Assembly: GCF_012489685.1 (NCBI RefSeq)
Contig: NC_080044.1
Location: 17,464,369 to 17,528,368, forward strand
Source: Lotus japonicus
Taxonomy: Eukaryota > Streptophyta > Magnoliopsida > Fabales > Fabaceae
Direction of reading: 5' to 3'
DNA: 64,000 nucleotides
Within the stretch, counting starts at the first letter, position 1, and each line of letters opens with the position of its first letter. Under the pieces are notes generated by a model. It was not told the origin of the DNA. It saw only the letters and a program-made list of their open reading frames with translations, and searched no databases. Both the position numbers and the translations under genes were made by a program. Positions 11,702 to 23,334 of this stretch are shown here, piece after piece.

Positions 11702-14700
11702 TTACTTTGGACAAAAATCCATGTTCAGGTTTTCAAGAATAAATAAAAACCTATCTTCTGCTAAGGGCTTGGTAAAAATATCTGCCCACTGATGGTCAGT
11801 GTCAACATACTCTAATGATAGAGTGCCCTTCTGAACATGATCACGAATATAATGATACTTTACCTCTATATGCTTTGCTCTTGAGTGAAGAATAGGATTC
11901 TTGCTGAGTGAGATAGCAGCTGTGTTGTCACAGTAGATAGGAACCTTCTTCATAGACAAGCCATAGTCTTCTAGATGATTCTTCATCCATATGGTTTGTG
12001 TACAGCAAGTGGCAGCTGAGACATATTCTGCTTCTGCAGTTGATAGAGCAATTGTGTTCTGTCTCTTGCTTGACCATGTGACAAGATTAGATCCAAGGAA
12101 ATGGCAGCTTCCAGAAGTGCTTTTCCTTTCCACTCTATCTCCAGCAAAGTCAGCATCACAAAAACCTGAAAGTGTATACTCTGATGTTTTTCTATACATC
12201 AAGCCAAGGTTGGTGGTTCCTTTCAGATATATGAGGATCCTCTTAACAGCAGTTAAGTGAGTCTCTCTAGGATCTGATTGGAATCTAGCACAGAGATGCA
12301 CACTAAACAATATATCAGGTCTAGAGGCAGTTAAGTAAAGGAGAGAGCCTATCATTCCACGATAGAGCTTCTGGCAAACCTTAGAGGAAACTTCCTCTTT
12401 CTCAAGAATGCATGTTGGGTGCATTGGAGTCTTAGAAATGTTGCAGTCACTCATGTTGAACTTCTTCAGAAGTTCCAAGGTGTACTTCTTCTGATGGATA
12501 TAGGTGACTCCTGGTCGTTGATCTATTTGAATTCCTAGGAAGTATTTAAGTTCTCCCATCATGCTCATTTCAAATTCAGCCTGCATTAACTTAGAAAATT
12601 CCTTGCACAATGAGGGATTAGCAGAACCAAAAATGATATCATCAACATAAATCTGAACTATAAGAATGTCATTCTTATAGGTTCTGCAGAAAAGAGTATT
12701 GTCACCTTTACCCCTTACAAACTCATTCTGTAGAAGAAAGGAGCTGAACCTTTCGTACCATGCTCTGGGAGCTTGTTTCAATCCATAGAGTGACTTCTTG
12801 AGCTTGTAGACATGCTCTGGATGTTTGTCATCTTCAAAGCCAGGAGGTTGCTTGACATACACTTCCTCTGAAATGTAGCCATTGAGGAAGGCACTTTTGA
12901 CGTCCATCTGATGGAGAATGATGTTGTGATTTACTGAGAAGGAGATCAGTAGCCTTATAGCTTCAAGCCTTGCTACAGGAGCAAAGGTCTCAGTGTAATC
13001 AATTTCCTCTTGTTGACTGTAGCCTTGAGCCACCAGTCTTGCCTTGTTTCTTGTTACTTCTCCTTTTTCATTCAGCTTGTTTCTGAATACCCACTTGGTT
13101 CCTATGACATGGAAATCTTTGGGTTTGGGCATTAAGGTCCATACATCATTCTTGGTGAACTGATCTAGCTCTTCTTGCATTGCCAGAATCCAGCCTTTGT
13201 CTTCAAGAGCTTCATCAACTGATTTGGGCTCAATGAGAGAAACAAGTCCCTTCAGACTCAGAAGAGTTTCTTCTGAAGGTTTGAGCATAGACCTGGTTCT
13301 GACGGGAGCATCTTTGTTGCCAATGATCAGTTCTTCTGGATGAGAAGCAACTATTCTTTTCTTCTTCTGAAGTTGATCAGAAGTTGTTGGAGCATCTTCA
13401 GATGCTTCTGCCTCTGGAGCAACATCCTCTGGGCTTTTCATTGGTTGATTTGCTTCTGGACAATCAATGCTTAAATCTGCAAATCTTTCAAACAGCTTTG
13501 ACTTTTCTGAGCCAAGCTTATCATCAAATCTAATCTGGATAGATTCCTCAACAGTTTGATGAATAATATTATAAATTCTAAAACCTTTAGATCTTTCAGA
13601 ATAACCAAGAAAATAACATTTTAAAGCTTTAGAATCGAATTTACCCAATTGCTCCTTAGTGTTGAGCATGTAGCAACAGCTTCCAAAAGGATGGAAGTAA
13701 GAGATATCAGGTTGTCTTCCTTTGCATAGCTCATAAGGAGTTTTCTCCAGAATTGGTCTAATGGAGATTCTGTTCTAGATGTAGCAAGCAGTGTTGATTG
13801 CTTCTGCCCAGAAGTGCTTGGCCATACTTGATTCTTGCATCATGGTGCGAGCCATCTCCTGAAAAATTCTGTTCTTTCTTTCAACAACTCCATTTTGTTG
13901 GGGAGTGCGAGGACAGGAGAAGTTGTGTGAGATTCCTTGAGAGTTGAACAATTCTTCAAAAGCTTTGTTCTCAAATTCTCCACCATGATCACTTCTGACA
14001 GTGATCACTGAAGTTTGGAACTCCTTCTGAACTTGAGTGATGAAGTTGGTAAACATAGTGTGTGTTTCATCTTTATGCCTTAGGAACTTTACCCATGTCC
14101 ACCTGCTGTAGTCATCTACAATGACTAACCCATACTTCTTTCCTCCAATGGATTCAGTTTTCACTGGTCCAAAGAGATCAATGTGAAGTAGCTCAAGGGG
14201 TCTTGTTGTAGATACCACATTCTTTGCTTTAAATGGCTTCTTGGTGAATTTTCCCTTCTGACAAGCTTCACATAGAGCCTCTGATGAATACTTCAGACGA
14301 GGCAATCCTCTGACGAGATTTAGCTTGCTAAGTTGAGAAATTTTCCTGAGGCTGGCATGCCCTAGGCGTCTGTGCCAGATCCACTGCTCATCATTTACTG
14401 ACATGAGACACTTGACCTTCTGAGATAGTAGTTCAGAAGATCTGATTTTGTAAATATCGTTTTTCCTCTTCCCAGAAAACAAAACAGATCCATCTGTTTG
14501 ACTAACAGCTTTGCATCCGGTTTGATTGAAGATCACATCGTAACCTTTGTCAGCAATTTGGCTTATGGAGAGCAAGTTGTGAAATAATCCTTCCACCAGA
14601 AGTACATCATTGATGACTGGAATTTTTCCATCTCCTATGGAACCTTTTCCAATGATTTTTCCCTTCTGGTTTCCTCCAAAGCCAACATCTCCTCCTGACT

Positions 14701-14944
14701 TAAGCGGTGTCAGTTCTTGGAATATAGACTTTTTGCACGTCATGTGTCGCGAGCATCCACTGTCCAGGTACCATGACAGGTGTCTTAACTGAGCTGCATA
14801 AGATGTCTGCAACAGGAATGATTTTTGCTTTAGGTACCCATATCTTGGGTCCTTTCTTGTTAGTTTTCCCAGAAGTTCTTGGAACTTTGGGTGCAATAGG
14901 AGGATAATGCAGAGGAACTTGAGTATAATATCTAGACATGTCAA
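11702..14944 (-). pseudogene. Sirevirus pol (protease, integrase, reverse transcriptase, RNase H), one stop codon
   Basis: This polyprotein makes and integrates the element's cDNA. Visible in order: the aspartic protease motif WYLDSGCSRHM (about 14776); the GAG-pre-integrase zinc region HRRLGHAS...CEACQKGK; the integrase core with IDLFGPV, VRSDHGGEF and NGVVERKNR as the D,D,E positions; RT with WVFRNKLNEKG, LHQMDVKSAFLNG, SLYGLKQAPRAWY and catalytic YVDD; and copia RNase H with CDADFAGD, STAEAEYV and YCDNTAAI. A TAG at 13775-13777 interrupts the frame after NTACYI; the following frame is in register. The protease is in a different frame from the end of gag. With these changes the copy should not make full Pol. 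Confidence 0.9.
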
Positions 14945-16571
14945 GTTTAAACTTTCCCTTTGGTTTCACCACCTTTGGTGTAACCTTTTCTGGAATGACA
15001 GTGCCAGCGGGAACGAAATGCTTATGCAAAGGTTCGCGTTTGGGCTCAGATGACTCATCTTTCATGAATTGAAAGTAGCCAAGGCCGCTGTTCCCATTTC
15101 TGCTCATGCCATAGATCATTGAAGCCATAAGACTTCTGTCTATGCCCTTTGCAAGGAACTTTTGAAACGCTTTCTCATATTTTATCTCATACTTGACATC
15201 AGATGATGCAAGTTGGTCTTCTAGCACATCATTTTTAGCACGAAGAACAGCATTGTCATTAACAAGAGTATAGTTTTCTTCCATGAGTTCAGAGACTGAC
15301 TTCTCATGAACTTCTGAAGAACTGGTTTTAACAGCATATTTCCTTTTAAGCTCTTTGTGCTTATTTAGCAGAACATCATGTTTCTTCATTATTTCAGATA
15401 AGGCAGTTCTTAGCTCAGATATAGAAAAGTTAGAGAATACCTCATCGTCATTGTCAGAGTCTGAGTGATCTTCTGAAGCTTCAGCACCTCTGCTGGTGGT
15501 AGCCATCAGAGCCTCCACAGCTTCATCTTCTTCTGACTCAGCTTCATCAGAATCAGTTGCATCAAAGGTTATAAGAGCCTTCTTCTTGAAAACTTTTCTT
15601 GGTCTCTTGTCCTTCTTTAACTTGGGACAGTCACTCTTGTAGTGTCCAGATTCCTTGCACTCGAAGCAAGTGACTTCCTTTCCAGATGATTTCTTCTGAC
15701 CAGATGAAGATTCATATCTTCCTGAACTTTTCTTTGGTCCTTTGCCTTTGTTGTGTCTGTTCTTCCAGAGTTTGCTTAATCTCTTTGTGAAAAGAGATAG
15801 TTCTTCATCACCAGACGCATCTGATAGCTCTTTAGAGGAATCTTCTTCTTCTGCCTGATAAGCTTTCGATTTGTCAGACTTTGACTTAAGAGCAATAGAC
15901 TTGTCTTTCTTCTGAGGCTTGTCCCCTTTGAGTTCAATCTCATGGCTTCTGAGATGACTCACGAGTTCTTCTAACTTCAACGAGTTCAAATTCCTGGAGA
16001 GTTTTAGGGCAGTGACAAACGCTCTCCACTCCTTAGGCAAACTTCTGATAATCTTCTTGACATGATCACCAGTAGAGTAGCCCTTGTTTAGCACTCTGAT
16101 TCCAGCAATCAAAGTTTGAAACCTTGAGTACATCTCCTCAATGGTTTCACCAGATTCCATCTTAAACTGCTCATATTGTTGTATGAGAGCAAGAGCCTTG
16201 GTTTCCTTGACCTCTTCATTTCCTTAATGCGTCATGACCAAGGAGTCAAAGATGGATTTAGCAGTTTCTTTGTCAGAGATCTTCTCATACTCAATATATG
16301 ATATTGAGCTGAATAGCATAGACTTCGCCTTGTGATGATCCTTGAAACGCTTCTTCTGAGCGTCAGTCATTTCAGAACGGGGGATCTTCACTGCTAAAGC
16401 ATCTACTGGATCAGTATAGCCTTCAATGACCATATCCCAGAGATCTGGGTCAGTGCCAAGGAAATAACACTCTATTCTATCTTTCCAGTACTCAAACTTT
16501 TCACCATCAAAGATTGGTGCTCTGAGTTGGTTGTTGTTGTTGTTGTCAGCGGAAGTATTGGCTTGGGCCAT
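14700..16571 (-). pseudogene. Sirevirus gag, interrupted by a stop codon
   Basis: Gag is the nucleocapsid/coat protein of the virus-like particle. I start it at ATG 16571 (MAQANTSADNNNNN); six codons upstream there is another in-frame ATG. The N-terminal part has the copia Gag (UBN2-type) pattern FDGEKFEYWKDRIECYF and MESGETIEEMYSRFQTL. The zinc knuckle CFECKESGHYKSDC (CX2CX4HX4C) lies near 15620-15670, followed by an acidic stretch and coiled coil. A TAA at 16224-16226 stops translation after 115 codons, and the frame continues in register after it. The frame stays open to 14700, overlapping the protease coding region in another frame, which points to a small indel between the WVPK block (about 14845) and the protease motif. 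Confidence 0.85.
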
Positions 16572-16635
16572 TGTTTGTTTTTCACACAAGGTTCTGGATC
16601 ACTGAACACTGTTAGGTGTTAAAATCAGAACCGGA

Positions 16636-16647
16636 GCTCTGATGCCA
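16636..16647 (-). other. Primer binding site of the Sirevirus
   Basis: The minus strand reads TGGCATCAGAGC two bases from the 5' LTR. It is one base different from the standard initiator Met complement TGGTATCAGAGC. Confidence 0.85.
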
Positions 16648-16649
16648 AT

Positions 16650-17891
16650 TGAAGGTGCGAAAAACACTAGAAAGGGGGGGTTTGAATAGAGTTTTTGAAT
16701 CACGGGTATATTTTTAAGCTTTTTCAAAACTCAAAGATAAAAACTAAGTGCTGAATGATAGGAAGTAAAGCACGCAAGTATTTTATCCTGGTTCACTTGA
16801 GATAAAAGCTCAAGCTAATCCAGTCCACCTATGAAGGTGATTTCTTCCTTCTTCTGATGAAGGCAATCCACTAAAATCAATGAGTGTTACAACTGCACTT
16901 TGCAACCTGCTAAGTGACTAACAATACACTGATTTTCTCACTAGTATCCTCTTAAGAAGCTGATCTACCGATCCTCTTAAGACTAGCTAAATACTAAATC
17001 AGCCTTGATTCAGTTCTCTCAAGATCCGACCAACCTTGGTCTCTTGATGAACTTTACAATGTGATGTAAAAGGTTTCGGGTTTACAATAAGTTCTTCTAA
17101 CAAGCGAATAGTAAACTCAGATGTTTAGGAACAGTGAAGAAATAATGCTAAGAGAATGGTTCGTATATGTTGAATGTTTTCAGCAAAGTTTCTTAGCTTC
17201 TTTCTTCTTTCTTCAGCCTTTATATACTCCAAGACTTGTGATGTAGCCGTTGCTAGGGTTTTATCCGTTGGAGTGGCAATTCTGTGATATCAGACTGCTA
17301 GGCTGTACAAGGTAGGTGGCGGACAGACTGAGACATGTACGACGTTGTACTGTGATAGCGACCTGTCCTTTCACCAGTTGACTTGAGATCAAGGAGCTTT
17401 AGATGAACGTTTGGTGAAGCTTCTGATCATCGTCAGATTGAAGCTTGGATTCTTCTGACCTTGCAACTTCTGCTTCTGAACATGTTCCTCAGAACTTCTG
17501 ATCGTTAGAGCTAGAATAGCTTGGGTCTTCAGAACCAACTTCTTGCACGTCTTCAGAACTTGAGTCTTCTGCTTCTGGACCGTTCCACTGGAACATCTGG
17601 TCTTCAGAACTTCTGACTTGAGTTCTTCAGAACTTCTTGAGAGCTTCCATCTTCAGAGCTTCTGAAGTATTTGTCACTGTTCAGAACGAACATGGTAGGT
17701 TAAAGAGCTCTCTTTTTAGTAACCCTTGGTTCTTCTTCTTCTGAATGAATAGGCTTGGGTCAGATTCAGAACCTGTTTGTCACATCTTAAAAAGACAAAC
17801 GTTAGGGTACCACAATTGTTCATCATCACAAACCTTAATTGTAATCATCAAAACATAGAGATGCAACCACTGATCAAACCTTGATCTTACA
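16650..17891 (-). repeat. Sirevirus 5' LTR
   Basis: A 1242-bp LTR, about 99 percent identical to 5654-6900. Differences noted by eye include CCTATGAAGG versus CCTGTGAAGG and CATCATCACA versus CATCATTTCA. It is followed by the TSD TACCA at 17892-17896. Confidence 0.95.
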
Positions 17892-17896
17892 TACCA

Positions 17897-19690
17897 TTCA
17901 CACTTAACCCTTCCGATCCCCTACGTCAAATTATTCCTACCACTTCGGCTAACATTCGAAGAAAAACCTAACTTTCACTTCATATTAAATTCCAAAGCTA
18001 AATATATCAACTCTAAAATATCATGAAGTATAATAGGAAGTATATTCCAATCTTCAAAATGAATCAAAAATATACTCTTAATAAATCTACTTGTAACAGT
18101 GTAATAATCTCACCTTTCAAAAATTTATCAATTGGATTATCTAACAGTGTAATAATCTAACTGGAGGACCAGTCTCAACCATTGAGGTAAAACAATTGGA
18201 TTATGGCACGAAATTAGTGTCACATGAAAGGGAGGGGATGAGAATAAATTTCAACCCTAAGAGCAGTATTTATATACACTTGGAACATAGCTTAAGTGCA
18301 TCAAACACTTTAATAATATCGGGCCACCAGAAGTTTCAAAAAATTAATACATAATCCATCCACAAGTTTCGAACCCTGGCCCCTTCACACTTAACCCTTC
18401 TCATCCCCTACGCGAAATTAGTCCTATCACTTCGGCTAACATTCCCAAAAAAAACCCTAACTTTCCTTCAAATTTGAACTCCAAAGCTAAATAATATCAA
18501 CTCTAAAATACTAAGACATATAACATGAAATATATTCTAATCTTCAAAGTGAATCAAAAATATCCTTAAAAATAATAGCTAAACTATTTAAATCTAATAA
18601 GTTCAAATGATAGCCTAGCTTTACAAATAACATACTCACATCCACAAGCTTTGAACCCTGTCCCCTTCACACTTAACCCTTCCCATCCCCTACGCGAAAT
18701 TAGTCCTATCACTTAGGCTAACATTCACAAAAAACCCTAACTTTCACTTCAAATTTGAACTCCAAAGCTAAATAATATTAACTCTAAAATACTAAGACAT
18801 ATAATAGGAAATATAATCCAATCTTCAAAGTGAATAAAAAATACACTTAATAATAATTGTTGAACTATTTGAATCTAATAAGTTCAAATGATAGCCTAGC
18901 TTTACAAATAACTTACTCACATCCACAAGTTTCGAACTCTGTCCCCTTCACACTTAACCCTTCTCATCCCCTACGCGAAATTAGTCCTAACATTCACAAA
19001 AAACTCTAACTTTCACTTCAAATTTGAACTCCAAAGCTAAATAATATTAACTCTAAAATACTAAGACATATAATAGGAAATATAATCCAATCTTCAAAGT
19101 GAATAAAAAATATACTTAATAATAATAGTTGAACTATTTGAATCTAATAAGTTCAAATGATAGCCTAGCTTTACAAATAACTTACTCACATTCACAAGCT
19201 TCGAACCTTGTCCCCTTCACACTTAACCCTTCTCATCCCCTACGCGAAATTAGTCATATCACTTAGGCTAACATTCACAAAAAACTCTAACTTTCACTTC
19301 AAATTTGAACTCCAAAGCTAGATAATATTAACTCTAAAATACTACGACATATAATAGAAAATATAATTCAATCTTCAAAGTGAATAAAAAATATACTTAA
19401 TAATAATAGTTGAACTATTTGAATCTAATAAGTTCAAATGATAGTCTAGCTTTACAAATAACTTACTCACATCCACAAGCTTCGAACCTTGTCCCCTTCA
19501 CACTTAACCCTTCCCATCCTCTACGCGAAATTAGTCCTATCACTTAGGCTAACATTCACAAAAAAACCCTAACTTTCACTTCAAATTTGAACTCCAAAGC
19601 TAAATAATATTAACTCTAAAATACTAAGACATATAATAGGAAATATAGTCCAATCTTCAAAGTGAATAAAAAATATACTTAATAATGACA
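17897..19690. repeat. Tandem array of about 281-bp units inside the Helitron
   Basis: A marker phrase (CACAAGYTTYGAACCYTG) recurs at 18361, 18643, 18924, 19193 and 19474, giving spacings of 282, 281, 269 and 281 bp. The 269 spacing reflects a short internal deletion. The stretch before 18361 is a more diverged unit. The first copy was split by the copia insertion: its start lies just left of 5649. Each unit holds the block TTCACACTTAACCCTTC and an AT-rich part. No coding capacity is seen. Confidence 0.9.
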
Positions 19691-19793
19691 TTAATGTTGA
19701 CATGAATTATTGTCATGTGTGTCGACCACTATGATTGGATATAATACTCACCAAAAAATTTAAGCTTCGTGATAAAGAATATTTCGTCTAGTT

Positions 19794-20194
19794 TCAGCTG
19801 ACATTATGATAAGAGTCGATAATAGCATCTGCAAGGTATTCACATTTGCCCAGTGACAATCCTGCTAGGGAAATCCTTCCATCTTTTGTCATGTATACAT
19901 GCCACTTGTTTGTCATATTGTCACTCTGATTCTTGTTCAAGCCCGTGAATGAGAACATGCCTATATGTTTAAGTATGAATGACCAATCCTTTCCACTCTT
20001 GTCTTTTGAAGAAATACTATCATATAGCTTCTGTCTAACAATCTATTTCCTTCCTGCCATCATTTCCATCTCTGCTTTCCATTCATTGAAGAGAACTGGA
20101 TTTCCAACTATATCAGCAACAATCCTAGCCCTGTGAACCGGTGGATTAGAGTACATTGGCCTGACAATCCTTTTCAATTGGCTCTTTACCCTTG
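19794..20194 (-). pseudogene. Aspartate aminotransferase C-terminal fragment, captured and broken
   Basis: The minus strand encodes about 132 residues matching the C-terminus of plant aspartate aminotransferase (plastid/cytosolic type), which interconverts aspartate/2-oxoglutarate and oxaloacetate/glutamate with PLP. Recognisable blocks are VKSQLKRIVRPMYSNPPVH, GMFSFTGLNKNQSDNMTNKW, HVYMTKDGRISLAGLSL and CEYLADAIIDSYHNVS, then a stop at 19794-19796. An exon-like start follows CTGCAG at 20195-20200. A TAG at 20043-20045 breaks the frame after EMEMMAGRK. The upstream two thirds of the enzyme, including the PLP lysine, is absent. Its orientation matches the Helitron, which fits gene capture. Confidence 0.85.
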
Positions 20195-20200
20195 CTGCAG

Positions 20201-20610
20201 ATTCTTAAAGGTTTTAAATGTGAAAGCAAACTGGTTAGTGGTTTTTCTCTGCTCTACTGAAATCCACATGACTCAACATGCAAGAGATCACCTTGACAAA
20301 AGTAAAGCAGATAAAAAATCACTAAACATACATGAGATTATGACATGTTTGGACGTATCTTTTTCCAAAAGCTATTCACAAAAGTTCCTATTCTGAATTA
20401 TTTGAACTTTAAAATCAATTCTAGAAGGATTTCCAGATATGATCATGCCGGCAGCAAGACATTAAGAATTATAGAAAGTAAGGAAAACAAAGTACTGACG
20501 CCAATATTAAGCATTTCATAAGCAACAAACCAATTAAGAAAATTTTGATAAACTTTGCTGACCTTGTCAGCAGTATAGATCTGGAACTGAATCTTCTGGT
20601 TCTTCTGAAG
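20201..20610. other. Intron-like sequence and an exon-like scrap split by the Tat element
   Basis: AT-rich and intron-like up to about 20560. On the minus strand, 20563-20615 plus 27087-27110 would form one exon-like stretch once the Tat element is removed. It is open in two frames and ends near a possible donor (AAG|GTCAGC). I cannot identify the protein. Confidence 0.3.
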
Positions 20611-20615
20611 GTTCT

Positions 20616-20899
20616 TGGACTGGGCGAGCCCCTAGAGGGGCGACGCCCAGAGTTAGCCCGCCCAAGGGCGGGTACCTGGCCTTAAATTGGGCCTCAATCG
20701 CGGAGGCCCAATTGGCCCAATGGGTAGTACCCAAGCCCTATAAATAGGAGGTAGATGTCAATTGTAAGGGACTTTGGGGGCTCATTTGATGAAATAACAC
20801 ATGAAATTCAACATTCTCTCTCTCATTCTCATTCCCTCTTTAGTACATTCCACAACTCTCTAGGTACTATCCCTTCTTTCAATGTTCATTCCTAGAACA
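20616..20899 (+). repeat. Tat element 5' LTR
   Basis: A 284-bp LTR starting TGGACTGGGCGAGC and ending CCTAGAACA. It contains a possible TATA box (CCCTATAAATAGG near 20736) about 160 bp before its end. Confidence 0.9.
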
Positions 20900-20918
20900 T
20901 TTGGCGCCGTCTGTGGGG
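20900..20918 (+). other. Primer binding site of the Tat element
   Basis: TTGGCGCCGTCTGTGGGG follows the 5' LTR. The TGGCGCCG core matches the acceptor complement commonly used by gypsy elements (tRNA-Asp-like). The exact tRNA is not established here. Confidence 0.6.
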
Positions 20919-21062
20919 AAGATAAACTTTCTACTCCCATTCACGTGGATTGATTGTGCAAGAAGCTATCTCTGATTACGATTAGGCAATTCTCTCTCTA
21001 GTTTTCCGATTCTGATTCTGTGACCGGCGTTCGTCTTTCGATCGAGTTTGCGTCATTCCTAG

Positions 21063-22088
21063 ATGGAGACTCGACGCAGGAAGCAGCATCATTCACCAGT
21101 GCGACAGCGAATCTCGCCGCCTCGGCGGCCTCATCGAGTTGTCCTGGATTCTCCGATACGAACAGCGGGAGTACAGGCTACACGCACTTCTGTGCCGCCT
21201 TCTCCTCCATCACCACCACCTCCTCCATCGCCTTCGCAGATCGGATCTCTGGAGCGCTCTCCAGAGAATTCACCTGCTCCGGAGCAACAACCGGCGGTGA
21301 CACAGGAGCAATGGCGCCATATGATGCGCAGCATTGGCAACATCCAGCAGCGGAATGAGCATCTACAAGCTCAGTTGGATTTCTACCGCCGCGAGCAACA
21401 AGAAGATGGAAGCAGAGAAGCGGATTCCGTAGCTGAGTTCCGTCCGTTCTCGGAGGATGTTGAGAGTGTGGCAATTCCAGATAATATGAAAACGTTAGTT
21501 CTGGATTCTTACAGTGGAGATTATGATCCAAAGGATCATCTTCTGTACTTCAACACGAAGATGGTGATAATTGCGGCATCAGATGCCGTGAAGTGCAGGA
21601 TGTTTCCATCGACGTTCAAATCGACGGCGATGGCATGGTTCACAACTTTGCCGCGCGGATCGATTTCGAATTTCAGAGACTTCTCATCCAAGTTTCTAGT
21701 GCAATTCTCGGCGAATAAGAATCAGCCGGTGACGATCAATGACCTATACAATATTCGCCAACAAGAAGGAGAGTCACTGAAGGAGTACATGGCAAGGTAC
21801 AGCGCTGCATCGGTCAAGGTAGAGGACGAGGAGCCTCGAGCCTGTGCTCTAGCATTCAAAAATGGTTTGTTACTGGGAGGGTTGAACAGCAAGTTGACAC
21901 GCAAGCCGGCACGTTCGATGGAAGAGATGCGTGCTCGCGCCAGCACTTATATTCTTGACGAAGAGGACGATGCTTTCAAAAGAAAGCGCGCGAAACTGGA
22001 AAAAGGCGACACGTCACCCAAGCGCGCGAAAAAAGATAAGAATGGCGAAGATAAGGGGAGAATCAAGCCAATATGGCGATGGAATTAG
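21063..22088 (+). CDS. Gypsy Gag polyprotein, C-terminally truncated
   Basis: A 341-aa frame from METRRRKQHHSPVRQR. The N-terminus is basic and Pro-rich (a run of PPSPPSPPPPPS), followed by the retrotransposon gag domain at roughly residues 120-290 (KTLVLDSYSGDYDPKDHL, MAWFTTLPRGSISNFRDF, QQEGESLKEYMARY). It ends in a Lys/Arg-rich tail without a CCHC zinc knuckle, which gypsy Gag normally has. The frame ends exactly where sequence of the integrase C-terminus begins, so an internal deletion removed the end of gag and almost all of pol. The intact gag core suggests it may still assemble particles; that is inference. Confidence 0.85.
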   Translation: METRRRKQHHSPVRQRISPPRRPHRVVLDSPIRTAGVQATRTSVPPSPPSPPPPPSPSQIGSLERSPENSPAPEQQPAVTQEQWRHMMRSIGNIQQRNEHLQAQLDFYRREQQEDGSREADSVAEFRPFSEDVESVAIPDNMKTLVLDSYSGDYDPKDHLLYFNTKMVIIAASDAVKCRMFPSTFKSTAMAWFTTLPRGSISNFRDFSSKFLVQFSANKNQPVTINDLYNIRQQEGESLKEYMARYSAASVKVEDEEPRACALAFKNGLLLGGLNSKLTRKPARSMEEMRARASTYILDEEDDAFKRKRAKLEKGDTSPKRAKKDKNGEDKGRIKPIWRWN

Positions 22089-22375
22089 ATCTCTTGTCTG
22101 AAACGCGTGACGAGGCGCACATTCGAGAAACGGCGATGAAGCAGCGCGTGGCCGCCAAGTATAATAGCAGGGTTCGCATCCGAGATATGCAAGTTGGTGA
22201 TTTGGTCCTAAAGTGACGATCAGGAGCCCCAGGAAACAAGCTGACTCCGAACTGGGAAGGGCCCTACCGCATTGTCAAAGTTCTTGGTGCAGGGGCCTAT
22301 CACTTGGAAGAGCTTGATGGAAGGCGACTACCCAGGTCATTCAACGGTTTGAGTCTGCGCTATTATTACAGTTGA
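22073..22375 (+). pseudogene. Remnant of the gypsy integrase C-terminus
   Basis: This frame overlaps the gag end in another register. It reads MAMELDLLSETRDEAHIRET, then YNSRVRIRDMQVGDLVLK, then a TGA at 22214-22216, then NWEGPYRIVKVLGAGAYHLE and a stop at 22373-22375. The GDLVL...NWEGPYRI pattern is typical of the last part of Tat/Athila integrase. It shows that the autonomous ancestor carried pol here. Confidence 0.8.
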
Positions 22376-23334
22376 TTGTGAGCGAGGAAGCTGGAAAGGC
22401 GAAGAGCTCCATTCGCCAAAGTTAGACATCTTCAATTTCTCAAAGTATCTCCAAACTCTCCATTGTAACAAAAGCGTGCTCTTTTTCTCCGAAAGGAGTT
22501 TTTTAGCGAGACGCTCCATCAATAAAACGAAAATTCATGAAATTCGTGTCCAAAAATTCCAGGGATTCCCTGACGATCGGAATTGCCGATCGATATAAAG
22601 AATTACGGCAATCACTAGGTGGGACATGCTTGATCCCCAAAGGGGCTTGCTGGAACCCTGAAGGTGGCGGTGATTTCACAAATGGCCTTTGACGCCTGGG
22701 AATCACCCCCCGGAAAGTCTGACGTGATCGCCGGTCCCGTAAACGATGTGCTGGGTAACTCTCGCCAGAATACGACGAGCGCCATTAACTAGGCAAAAGT
22801 CTTGGGACCCCCAAATGGCCATTGGGACCCAAGCATTGTAAGCCCCGAGCGGGCAAAGCCCCGGGCGAAGCCCTCAAGAATGGAGGTCGTTTATCCCTTT
22901 GTGGAAAACGTTTAAAGTCTTGGCGGAGAAATACCAAGCAACAAGCCCTAGTTAAAATTAACGCACAGAATCGTTAGGCGTAATTCAATCACACGACGCG
23001 TGAAAAATAGCGCAAGATATAAGGTCGGCGAATGAATAAGGTGGAAGGCGAGTGCTTGGTCACTCAGGATGTTAGTATTTTATTACTCCGGGGCGTTGGG
23101 TCGTTTAACTATGAAATTCATTCTTAAATTTAAAAAAAAAAAACAATAAGAATGCGGCGATTTGCGAAGTGGCGATCAAAAGATTCACGGCGAAAGCAAT
23201 CATTCAACAAAATTTACAAAGTGTTCAAAGGCGATATAAAAACAATGGCGAAATGTTGCTTATATATAGAATGACAGGAAAATGCATTCCAGGGGGCGGT
23301 AAAGGCTAAGTAAAAACTAAAATTACATTATTCA
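22376..23334. other. Tat element internal non-coding region
   Basis: Between the integrase remnant and the antisense gene there is GC-richer DNA with no convincing ORF. The 3' ends of the gag-sense and antisense transcripts would converge here. Confidence 0.5.

Larger units (their letters stand above)
5654..17891 (-). mobile_element. Sirevirus-like Ty1/copia retrotransposon (SIRE1/Maximus type), complete but mutated
   Basis: The element is 12,238 bp, flanked by 5-bp direct repeats TACCA (5649-5653 and 17892-17896). It has two LTRs of about 1.24 kb, an initiator-Met-like primer site next to the right LTR and a polypurine tract next to the left LTR. Order on the minus strand is gag, protease, integrase, RT, RNase H, then an extra env-like region and a further small ORF. 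Integrase before RT defines copia; the size, CCHC gag and post-pol ORFs define the Sirevirus group. By hand count the LTRs differ by about 8 substitutions plus a G-run length change (about 0.65 percent), so insertion is recent. Stop codons in gag, pol and the env-like ORF, plus a frame change, mean this copy is not autonomous. Confidence 0.95.
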
